The position numbers and the translations under genes were made by a program. The notes below the pieces were generated by a model, which was not told the origin of the DNA, did no database searches, and saw only the letters and a list, made by a program, of their open reading frames with translations. 64,000 bases of DNA from Stenotrophomonas maltophilia (GTDB lineage Bacteria; Pseudomonadota; Gammaproteobacteria; Xanthomonadales; Xanthomonadaceae), in contig NZ_CP029773.1 in the NCBI RefSeq assembly GCF_003205835.1, positions 1,830,501 through 1,894,500 of the forward strand, read 5' to 3'. Shown here piece by piece: positions 17,199-24,100 of the stretch; positions within the stretch are counted from its first letter, which is position 1, and every line of letters begins with the position of its first letter.

Positions 17199-17300
17199 GG
17201 CGGGGCGGTGTCGGATTGCGGGGTGTCAGCGGCATGGATGCCGCTGCCAAGCCTACAAGGACGTACTTGCGGCGTCCCCGCACTCCGACACCGCCCCGCC
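17199..17300 (+). repeat. large hairpin repeat, copy B
   Basis: Arms of 25 nt at 17199-17223 and 17276-17300 match at 24 of 25 positions. Compared with copy A, at least seven arm positions differ and nearly all are compensated on the opposite arm. The inner hairpin is AGCGGCAT-GG-ATGCCGCT. Reverse-complement relation to copy A, 143 nt away. Confidence 0.85.
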
Positions 17301-17394
17301 ACCCCACGGAATGCCGCTTTGGCTTCGGCCGTTGCGGTTGCCGTTGCATTGAGCAGGTGCAGGGCGCAGCCCTGCCGACCCCCCCCCTTGGGCG

Positions 17395-17400
17395 TAGAAT
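17395..17400 (+). promoter_or_regulatory. -10 element of pdxY; leaderless transcript candidate
   Basis: TAGAAT ends 6 nt before the pdxY ATG at 17407, so a usual start site would fall on or next to the A of the start codon. No Shine-Dalgarno is present. The expected -35 position falls at the edge of the terminal palindrome of the composite repeat. Confidence 0.5.
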
Positions 17401-17406
17401 GCGGGC

Positions 17407-18315
17407 ATGAGCGAATCCCTTGATAACCACCTGGTCCACGGCCGCCGCCAGCGGCCCGATGGTCCGTCGCCGATCGATGTCATCTCGGTCCAGTCGCAAC
17501 TCGTCTACGGTCACGCCGGCAACAGCGCCGCCGTTCCGCCGATGCGCGCGCTGGGCGTGCGCGTCGCGGAAATCCCGACCGTGCTGCTCAGCAACGCGCC
17601 GTTCTACGACACCACCCGCGGCCGCGTGCTGCCCGCCGACTGGTTCGCCGACCTGCTGCTGGGCACCCACGAGCGCGGCCTGCCGCAGCGGGCGAAGATG
17701 CTGGTTTCCGGCTACTTCGGCAGCACCGCCAACGGTGCCGCGTTCGCAGACTGGTTGGACGAGATCCTGCCGGCCTGTCCGCAGCTGCGTTACTGCCTGG
17801 ATCCCGTGATTGGTGACACCCACACCGGCCCCTACGTGGAACCGGGCCTGGAGGCGATCTTCGCCGAGCGATTGCTGCCGCATGCCTGGTTGGTGACCCC
17901 GAACGCCTTCGAACTGAATCGTCTGACCGGCATGCCGGCACTGGCCGAGGCTGATGCCATCGCTGCCGCGCGCACGCTGCTGGATCGCGGCCCGCACTGG
18001 GTGATCGCGCACAGCGTGGGCGGTAACCCGGGTGAGCTGGTGACCCTGGCGGTCGGTCGTGAGGAAACCTGGCGCTGGACTTCGCCGCTGCTGCCGGTGG
18101 ACGTGGCCGGCACCGGTGACGTGCTGATGTCGCTGGTGGTGTCGTTCCTGTTGCGAGGTGAATCGATGCAGCAGGCGATTTCGCGTGCGATTGCCGGTAC
18201 CCATGCGGCGCTGGAGGCGACTCTGGACAATGGCTACGAGGAATTCGACGTGATCGCGGCGGCGCCTGCCGCGCTGGCCGAAGGCACGCGCTTCCGTGCC
18301 GAACGCGTGGCATGA
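17407..18315 (+). CDS. pdxY: pyridoxal kinase PdxY
   Basis: PdxY phosphorylates pyridoxal in the vitamin B6 salvage pathway. The 302-residue product is a PfkB/ribokinase-fold kinase with SVQSQLVYGHAGNSAAVPPM at the substrate site, DPVIGD-T in the centre, TPNAFELNRLTG, and the ATP/anion-hole motif VAGTGDVLMSLVV near residue 238. Length fits the PdxY class. The stop overlaps the next start by 4 nt, implying coupling to the prephenate dehydrogenase gene. A -10-like TAGAAT directly before the ATG suggests a leaderless message. Confidence 0.95.
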   Translation: MSESLDNHLVHGRRQRPDGPSPIDVISVQSQLVYGHAGNSAAVPPMRALGVRVAEIPTVLLSNAPFYDTTRGRVLPADWFADLLLGTHERGLPQRAKMLVSGYFGSTANGAAFADWLDEILPACPQLRYCLDPVIGDTHTGPYVEPGLEAIFAERLLPHAWLVTPNAFELNRLTGMPALAEADAIAAARTLLDRGPHWVIAHSVGGNPGELVTLAVGREETWRWTSPLLPVDVAGTGDVLMSLVVSFLLRGESMQQAISRAIAGTHAALEATLDNGYEEFDVIAAAPAALAEGTRFRAERVA

Positions 18316-19436
18316 GCGGTCTGCACGAACGCACGCCGCGTACGGTCGGTATCGTCGGTAGTGCTGGCGCCTATGGGCGCTGGCTGACCCGTTTCTTCCA
18401 GCAGCACATGCAGCTGCAGGTGATCGGCCACGATCCGGCCGATCCGGACTCGCATACGCCGGAACAGCTGCTGGCGCAGGCTGACGTGCTGGTGTTCTCG
18501 GCGCCGATCCGGCATACGCCGGCGTTGATTGCCGAGTACGTGCAGCAGTCGGCAGGCCGCGAGCGGGGCAGGCTGTGGCTGGACGTGACCTCAGTGAAGG
18601 AAGCGCCGGTGCAGGCGATGCTGGGTTCGCAGGCAGAAGTGGTCGGCCTGCACCCGATGACTGCGCCACCCAAGGCGCCGACCCTGAAGGGCCGGGTGAT
18701 GGTGGTCTGCGAAGCGCGGCTGCAACACTGGCAGCCATGGGTCGATACGCTGTGCACGGCGCTGCAGGCCGAGTGCGTGCGGGCCACGCCGCAGCACCAC
18801 GACCAGATGATGGCGCTGGTACAGGCGATGGTGCATGCCACCCACCTGGCCCAGGCCGGTGTACTGCGCCAGTACCAGCCACAGCTGGGCGATCTGGCCG
18901 CAATGATGCCGTACCGCTCGGCGTCGTTCGAGCTGGATACGGCGATCATTTCGCGCATCCTGTCGCTGAACCCGGCGATCTACGAAGACATCCAGTTCGG
19001 CAACCCGTACGTGGCGCCGATGCTGGAGCGGCTGGTCGGCCAGCTGCAGGCGCTGCAGGCGCAGGTCGGGCAGGGCGACGACCGTGCGCGTGGTGCATTC
19101 CGCGAGCAGCTGCTGTCGGCCAACCGCAGTGCCTTCGGTGAGCAGGCCGTGGCCGAGGGCAACTACACCTTTGAACGCGTGGGTTATCTGCTGGCCGACC
19201 TGACCGAGCGCAATGCGTTGTCGGTGCACCTGCCGGAGGATCGGCCAGGCTCACTGCGTGAGCTGCTGAACGTGTTCGAGCAGCACCACATCAGCCTGGC
19301 CTCGATCCACTCCTCGCGGACGCCTGGCGGTGAGGTGCATTTCCGTATCGGATTCGTGGCCGGCAGCGATGCTGCAGCGATCGCCCGGGCGGCGGCCGAG
19401 GTGGACGCCAGCGGCATCGGGCGGGTACTGGGCTGA
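18312..19436 (+). CDS. tyrA: prephenate dehydrogenase (TyrA-type) with C-terminal ACT domain
   Basis: The enzyme oxidatively decarboxylates prephenate to 4-hydroxyphenylpyruvate in tyrosine synthesis. The 374-residue product has an N-terminal Rossmann domain (GIVGSAGAYGRWLTRFF; the dinucleotide loop is GSAGAYG), the DVTSVKEAPV and GLHPMTAPP blocks of the active site, a helical dimerisation domain (about 160-285) and an ACT-like regulatory domain (about 290-374, LSVHLPEDRPGSLRELLNVFEQHHISLASIHS). No chorismate mutase domain is fused. It starts within the pdxY stop (ATGA), an unusual pairing of B6 salvage with aromatic synthesis. Confidence 0.9.
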   Translation: MSGLHERTPRTVGIVGSAGAYGRWLTRFFQQHMQLQVIGHDPADPDSHTPEQLLAQADVLVFSAPIRHTPALIAEYVQQSAGRERGRLWLDVTSVKEAPVQAMLGSQAEVVGLHPMTAPPKAPTLKGRVMVVCEARLQHWQPWVDTLCTALQAECVRATPQHHDQMMALVQAMVHATHLAQAGVLRQYQPQLGDLAAMMPYRSASFELDTAIISRILSLNPAIYEDIQFGNPYVAPMLERLVGQLQALQAQVGQGDDRARGAFREQLLSANRSAFGEQAVAEGNYTFERVGYLLADLTERNALSVHLPEDRPGSLRELLNVFEQHHISLASIHSSRTPGGEVHFRIGFVAGSDAAAIARAAAEVDASGIGRVLG

Positions 19437-19548
19437 ATTCATCCACAGGCGGTGTGGATGGTTCCTGAGCAAACGTGTGGATAACCTTGTGCAGGCCTTG
19501 CCAGCCAAGGCTGTCAAGATGCCTGGCCAAAAAATGATCACGCCTTTT

Positions 19549-19661
19549 GTAGAGTCGAGCCATCCTCGACCGCCTTGGGCGAAAAGGCGTGTCGACCAAG
19601 GTCGACACCCACCAGAGCGGGGGCAATACGAAATCCGGTAGCGCCGGACCATGCCCGGCGA
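19549..19661. repeat. SMAG-type palindromes after tyrA
   Basis: A GTAG unit at 19549 pairs loosely with a GTCGACC-cored unit ending near 19612, and a third GTAG unit with a CCGG-cored palindrome starts at 19638. They separate the tyrA gene from the convergent small gene. The remainder of the 228-nt gap holds nothing I can support. Confidence 0.75.
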
Positions 19662-19664
19662 ACC

Positions 19665-19859
19665 TCAGATCGTCAGTCGCAGTTCGCCGCCGCTGGTGGT
19701 GAATTCGCGGCCATTGCGAACCAGATGACGCCCGTCATCCAGCTCGTAACGCGGCGTGGCTTCAGAGTGATGCCCGCTGCCATTCGCCTCGGGCTTGAAC
19801 TCGATGATGATGTGGCTTTCGCCATTGCTGTCGACTGCAGGGAACTGACGGAACGACAT
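19665..19859 (-). CDS. small conserved-looking protein, 64 aa
   Basis: The product is a 64-residue hydrophilic protein (begins MSFRQFPAVDSNGESHIII, ends GGELRLTI) with an alternating beta-like pattern and no signal peptide. No family is recognised. A strong GGAGG lies 6-7 nt before the ATG on the minus strand, which argues that the gene is translated. It sits immediately downstream of the ABC exporter gene on the same strand (about 70 nt gap) and might be co-expressed. Confidence 0.7.
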   Translation of the reverse strand: MSFRQFPAVDSNGESHIIIEFKPEANGSGHHSEATPRYELDDGRHLVRNGREFTTSGGELRLTI

Positions 19860-19928
19860 CGTGCACCTCCTTCAACGGATGCTGCTGTTCGCCGCCAGCT
19901 TGGTCCCGCCGATGTTAGCCGGCCGTCA

Positions 19929-21701
19929 TCAATCGATGAACTGCAGGCGTGCAAGTTCAGCGTACAAGCCACCTTCGGCCAGCAGTTGCGCATGCGTGCC
20001 CTCGGCGACGATACGGCCCTGGTCCATCACCACGATGCGGTCGGCCTTGAGCACGGTGGCCAGGCGGTGGGCGATGACCAGCGTGGTGCGGCCGGCCATC
20101 AGCCGCTCCAGCGCCTGCTGCACGCTGTGCTCGCTCTGCGCATCCAACGCGCTGGTGGCTTCGTCCAGCAGCAGGATCGGCGCGTCCTTGAGCAGTGCAC
20201 GGGCAATTGCCACGCGCTGCTGCTGGCCGCCGGACAGGCGGGCACCGCGCTCTCCCAGTTCGCTGTCGTAGCCCTGCGGCAACGCGCGCAGGAAGCCATC
20301 GGCCTCGGCCGCTCGCGCGGCATCTTCGACTTCGGCGTCACTGGCCTGCAGGCGGCCATAGCGGATGTTGTCGCGCGCACTGGCCGCGAACAGGGTGGGC
20401 TGCTGCGGCACCAGCGCCAGCTGCGCACGCAGCTCGGCCGGGTCGACCTGGCGCACGTCGATGCCATCCACGCAGATGCGGCCATCGGCCGGGTCGTGGA
20501 AGCGCAGCAGCATCGAAAGCACGGTGCTCTTGCCCGCCCCCGACGGACCCACCAGCGCCACGGTCTCGCCCGGACGCACGTGCAGGTTGAAGTGGTCCAG
20601 CGCAGCCTGGTCCGGGCGTTGCGGATAGTGGAACACCACATCATTGAACTGGATCTCGCCGCGCAAGGGCTGCGGCAACGCGTGCGGCTGTGCCGGCGCA
20701 CGGATCTCGATGTCTTCCTGCAGCAGTTCGCCGATGCGGCCCATGCCGCCGGCCGCGCGCTGCAGCTCGTTCCATACTTCGGCCAGTGCGCCCACCGAGC
20801 CGCCGCCGATCAGTGCATACAGCACGAACTGGCCCAGCGTACCGGCGCTGAGGCGGCCGTCGATGACGTCGTGCGCGCCCAGCCACAACACACCGACGAT
20901 GGCGCCGAATACCAGCAGGATGGCGCTGGCGGTGACCAGCGACTGTGCGCCGATGCGGCGACGGGCGGCGCCGATGGCATCACCGAGAGCCTTGTCGAAG
21001 CGTCCGCGCTCGTACGGCTCGCGCGCATGTGCCTGCACCGTGCGCACCGCCCCCAGGGTTTCACTGGCCAGGCTGTTGGCATCGGCGATGCGGTCCTGGC
21101 TGTTGCGTGCGACCGTGCGCAGCTTGCGCGCGCCGATGATGATCGGCAGCACCGCCAGCGGAATGCCGAGCAGCGACCATGCGGCCAGCCGCGGACTGGT
21201 GACGAACAGCATCGCCAGGCTGCCGATGACGGTGACCGTGCTGCGCAGCGCCACGGACATGGTCGAGCCGACCACGCTGCGCAGCAGTTCGGTGTCCGCG
21301 GTCAGGCGCGAGACCAGTTCTCCGCTGCGGCTGCGGTCGTGGAAGCCCGCGCCCAGCTGGATCAGGTGGGCATACAGCTGGCTGCGCAGGTCGGCCACGA
21401 CCTTTTCGCCGAGCAGCGATACGAAGTAGAAACGCGCGGCGGTACCCAGCGCCATCACCACCGCGACCAGCATCAGCAGGGCGAAAGCGCGGTTGATCTG
21501 GCCACCGCTGCTGAAACCGTGATCGATCATCTGCTTCACCGCCGGAGGCAGGCTCAGCGTGGCGGCCGAAGACACCGCCAGGGCCAGCAGCCAGGCTGTG
21601 AACAGGCCACTGTGGCGGCGCACGAACGGCCACAGCGTACGCAGGCTGCCGAGGCGGCGCAGCGGCGGGGTCGAAGCGGGAGCGTCGTCCTTGTCAGTCA
21701 T
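19929..21701 (-). CDS. ABC exporter, fused membrane and ATPase domains
   Basis: The 590-residue product is a half-size type IV ABC exporter: six transmembrane helices (about residues 25-310), then a nucleotide-binding domain with Walker A (VGPSGAGKST), Q-loop, signature (LSGGQQQR), Walker B (ILLLDEATSAL) and H-loop (VIAHRLATV). It is related to MsbA/lipid and multidrug exporters; substrate is unknown. The Met at 21701 is chosen over upstream in-frame Mets because it lies in the 3' end of the yigZ-type gene, overlapping it by 8 nt, which indicates translational coupling. Confidence 0.93.
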   Translation of the reverse strand: MTDKDDAPASTPPLRRLGSLRTLWPFVRRHSGLFTAWLLALAVSSAATLSLPPAVKQMIDHGFSSGGQINRAFALLMLVAVVMALGTAARFYFVSLLGEKVVADLRSQLYAHLIQLGAGFHDRSRSGELVSRLTADTELLRSVVGSTMSVALRSTVTVIGSLAMLFVTSPRLAAWSLLGIPLAVLPIIIGARKLRTVARNSQDRIADANSLASETLGAVRTVQAHAREPYERGRFDKALGDAIGAARRRIGAQSLVTASAILLVFGAIVGVLWLGAHDVIDGRLSAGTLGQFVLYALIGGGSVGALAEVWNELQRAAGGMGRIGELLQEDIEIRAPAQPHALPQPLRGEIQFNDVVFHYPQRPDQAALDHFNLHVRPGETVALVGPSGAGKSTVLSMLLRFHDPADGRICVDGIDVRQVDPAELRAQLALVPQQPTLFAASARDNIRYGRLQASDAEVEDAARAAEADGFLRALPQGYDSELGERGARLSGGQQQRVAIARALLKDAPILLLDEATSALDAQSEHSVQQALERLMAGRTTLVIAHRLATVLKADRIVVMDQGRIVAEGTHAQLLAEGGLYAELARLQFID

Positions 21702-22290
21702 CCTGGTCGTCGTCTTGTATGCGGATACGGTCACGGGTGGCGTCGCGCAGGCGGATTTTCAATGCGTCGACCTGATCGGCGGGCAATTCGACCCGCAGGC
21801 ACACGCCATTGGCATCGAACTGTTCATCGCGCTTCTCGGCCCCGAAGGCGGGCAGGGCAGCATGCAAGGTGCCCAGGTCTTCAAAACCAGCCAGCAGCTG
21901 CAGGCGGGACATGGCGACCAGCGGCAGGCGCGGGGCGGTGCGCAGGCATTCGGCCGCAGCGCCGCCATAAGCGCGTACCAGGCCGCCTGCACCGAGCTTG
22001 ATGCCGCCAAACCAGCGCGTCACCACCACCATCACCCGGTCGAAGCCCTGCCCATCAATGGCGGCAAGAATCGGCCGCCCAGCGGTACCCGCGGGCTCGC
22101 CATCGTCGCTGGAACGGTAGTCCTGCCCGTGCCGGTAGGCCCAGCAGTTGTGCGTGGCATCGACCACCGCGACCTGCTGCAGAAACGCCATCGCCGCTGC
22201 GGGGCCATCGATCGGCGTGGCATGGGCGATGAAACGGCTGTGCTTGATTTCCAGCGTGTGGCTGACCGGCTGGGCGAGGGTATCGGGCAT
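21694..22290 (-). CDS. YigZ/IMPACT family protein
   Basis: The 198-residue product matches the bacterial IMPACT (UPF0029) family. The N-terminal domain holds KHSRFIAHATPI, THNCWAYRHG and DDGEPAGTAGRPIL, and the C-terminal part is a DUF1949-like ferredoxin fold. Eukaryotic IMPACT regulates GCN2; the bacterial role is unsettled. The start at 22290 is the one matching the family N-terminus. Its stop overlaps the ABC exporter start by 8 nt. Confidence 0.93.
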   Translation of the reverse strand: MPDTLAQPVSHTLEIKHSRFIAHATPIDGPAAAMAFLQQVAVVDATHNCWAYRHGQDYRSSDDGEPAGTAGRPILAAIDGQGFDRVMVVVTRWFGGIKLGAGGLVRAYGGAAAECLRTAPRLPLVAMSRLQLLAGFEDLGTLHAALPAFGAEKRDEQFDANGVCLRVELPADQVDALKIRLRDATRDRIRIQDDDQDD

Positions 22291-22330
22291 TCCCACCATT
22301 CTACGGTGTTGCTGCCGATTTCCGTGGCAC

Positions 22331-23338
22331 TCAGTCGTCCAGCAGCGGGCGCAGGTCGCGCGGCAGGCGTGATTCCGGGTACTGCTGGATGTAGCGTTCC
22401 AGGCTGGCGCGGGCGAGGTCGCGCTGGCCCTGATCGCGGCGTTCGCGGATCTTTTCCAGCCATTGCCGGCGCGGCAGGCGTGCATCCGCGCTTACTTCAG
22501 CCTGCACCGCATCCGCGCTCAGGCCCGCATCGCTGTTGCGCTGCATGACGCCGGGCGCGGAACGGCGGGTCGCCTCGCGCTTCATCGAAGTGATCTCGAC
22601 CCGGTCCTGCATCACGGCGGGTTCGGCGTCGACGTCGGCGGCGTTGGCGACCGGTGCCGCCGCCGTACGCGCCTTCAATGCGGCTGCAGGAGCCGGAGCC
22701 GGCAAGGTGGGGGCCGGTGCCGAGTACGCAACAGGGGCCGGCGGCGCAGGAGGTGCCGCGGCTGGTGGCGGCGGCAACGCTGCGAACGCGGTATCGGCGG
22801 CGGCTTCTGCGGCCATCGATGGTGCGGCCCGCACCGGCGCTGGAGGCGCTTGCGTCGGGGCAGGCTGGCGCAAGCGCGCGATGGCAGGTGCGGGGGTATC
22901 GGCGGCCGGGATTGCAGCCGTCTTCGGGGGCGCAAGCGGTGCGGTCGGCGCGGCGGCCGGCGCCGCAGCCGCGCTGTCGGCCGCACCGCTATCAGCAGCC
23001 TGGTCGGCGGTGGAGACGTCGGCGGCCGCCGGTGCCGCGGCAACAGCGGCCTCACCGGCAGGAACCGGGGGCGGCTCCGGGCGCAGCTGCCAGGCAATGC
23101 CGATTGCGAAGACCATCGAGGCGGCGATACCGAACACCGCCGGCCAGCGTGGGCGCGCGCGTCGCGCGCGCGGGGCGTCCGACGAGGCGGCGGCATCGGC
23201 GGACGGAGCGTCCACGGCGGCGCGGGCCGCAGCCAGGATGGCGGCATCCAGGGCAGCTGGCGGTGCCTGTTCGGCGCGATGGCCGAGCAGGCGGGCCAGC
23301 TCGCGTTCTTCCGGCGTCAGCGGTTCGTCTCGGTTCAT
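22331..23338 (-). CDS. transmembrane anti-sigma factor with Ala/Pro-rich linker
   Basis: The 335-residue product looks like the anti-sigma partner of the sigma gene that overlaps it by 4 nt. The N-terminal 60 residues form a small helical cytoplasmic domain (LTPEERELARLLGHRA). One transmembrane helix follows (about 70-86, WPAVFGIAASMVFAIGIAW). About 150 residues of Ala/Pro-rich low-complexity sequence then span to a C-terminal periplasmic motif (LPRRQWLEKIRERRDQG and LERYIQQYPESRLP). No zinc HxxxCxxC motif is seen. Its role as an anti-sigma is inferred from gene order and topology. Confidence 0.8.
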   Translation of the reverse strand: MNRDEPLTPEERELARLLGHRAEQAPPAALDAAILAAARAAVDAPSADAAASSDAPRARRARPRWPAVFGIAASMVFAIGIAWQLRPEPPPVPAGEAAVAAAPAAADVSTADQAADSGAADSAAAAPAAAPTAPLAPPKTAAIPAADTPAPAIARLRQPAPTQAPPAPVRAAPSMAAEAAADTAFAALPPPPAAAPPAPPAPVAYSAPAPTLPAPAPAAALKARTAAAPVANAADVDAEPAVMQDRVEITSMKREATRRSAPGVMQRNSDAGLSADAVQAEVSADARLPRRQWLEKIRERRDQGQRDLARASLERYIQQYPESRLPRDLRPLLDD

Positions 23339-23958
23339 GCGTTCAATCCCGCACGCAGCTTGTCCATCGCATAGCGCAGCCGCGATTTCACGGTTTCCCG
23401 GCCTACGCCGGTGATCTGGCCGATCTCCTCCAGGCTCAGTTCCTGATCTAGCCGCAGTTGCAGCACTTCGCGCTGCTCCGGCGGCAGTTGTTCCATCGCC
23501 AGCTGGATGCGGCGACGCTGTTCGAATTCGGAAAGCTCCGCTTCCGGGGTCTGCCCATCCTCGATCGCGGCCAGGCGCAGATCGGCGTCGGCCGGCGCGG
23601 CGGGGCGATGGCGGGCGGCGCGCCAATGGTCGTTCAGGCGGTTGTGGGCGATGCGGAACAGCCAGGTGCTGAACGCGGCCTCGGGTTGCCAGCCGGCGCG
23701 GGCGCTGATCACCCGTTGCCAGACGTCCTGGAAGATCTCTTCGGCCAGCGCGTTGTCGCGCAGTTGCCGCAGCAGGAAGCCGAACAGGCGCTTGCGATGG
23801 CGCGCATACAGGCTTTCGAAGGCACGCAGGTCGCCACCGGCCCAGGCCAGCATCAAGGCTTCATCGGTTGGCAGTGCGCTGGCTTCCACGGCGTACAGGG
23901 TAAGGCCTGCAGGCGATGGCGCATAGCCGGTGGCGGCGGCGGGCAGGGCGAGGGTCAT
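23335..23958 (-). CDS. ECF-type RNA polymerase sigma factor
   Basis: The 207-residue product has sigma region 2 (about residues 45-110, FESLYARHRKRLFGFLLRQ and DVWQRVISARAGW, FSTWLFRIAHNRLNDHWR) and region 4 (about 150-205, LPPEQREVLQLRLDQELSLEEIGQITG and VGRETVKSRLRYAMDKL), with no region 1 or 3. Its regulon is unknown; the start overlaps no promoter evidence. The downstream membrane protein overlaps it by 4 nt and is its presumed anti-sigma. The start at 23958 leaves about 140 nt to the divergent GGDEF-EAL gene. Confidence 0.92.
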   Translation of the reverse strand: MTLALPAAATGYAPSPAGLTLYAVEASALPTDEALMLAWAGGDLRAFESLYARHRKRLFGFLLRQLRDNALAEEIFQDVWQRVISARAGWQPEAAFSTWLFRIAHNRLNDHWRAARHRPAAPADADLRLAAIEDGQTPEAELSEFEQRRRIQLAMEQLPPEQREVLQLRLDQELSLEEIGQITGVGRETVKSRLRYAMDKLRAGLNA

Positions 23959-24100
23959 GGCTCGGAAGGGGCTACGGTCATCAGGAAAAACGTACGGGCG
24001 CACGATTCGGGGTTTACGGGCTTCCATTGCCCCCCGGGTGGCGCGCTATGCTCGGCGGCTCAGGGGAGGCGACGCACAGACGGCGCCAAGAGATTGTCAT

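Larger units (their letters stand above)
16883..17375. repeat. mirror-image composite repeat, copies A and B
   Basis: This 493-bp structure fills the 537-nt fsr-pdxY gap. In order: terminal palindrome (16883-16901), hexamer linker with CAACGT repeats (16913-16930), hairpin copy A, a SMAG-type inverted pair (17099-17174), hairpin copy B, hexamer linker, and terminal palindrome (17359-17375). The right half is the reverse-order counterpart of the left. The same architecture recurs at 46198-46754. No gene is encoded; the short frames seen here are translations of the palindromes. Confidence 0.8.

Noticed and set aside
16836..17423. Several 60-110 codon frames in the composite repeats, with shared MDAA...PPRxPT-type translations, also near 36169, 46293, 46604 and 51019
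   Set aside because: Their similarity to each other comes from translation of the same palindromic repeat; they lack consistent starts or ribosome binding sites.
19437..19548. DnaA-box-like TTATCCACA sequences (GTGTGGATAAC near 19478)
   Set aside because: Only isolated partial matches; no clustering and no dnaA, dnaN or replication gene nearby to suggest an origin.
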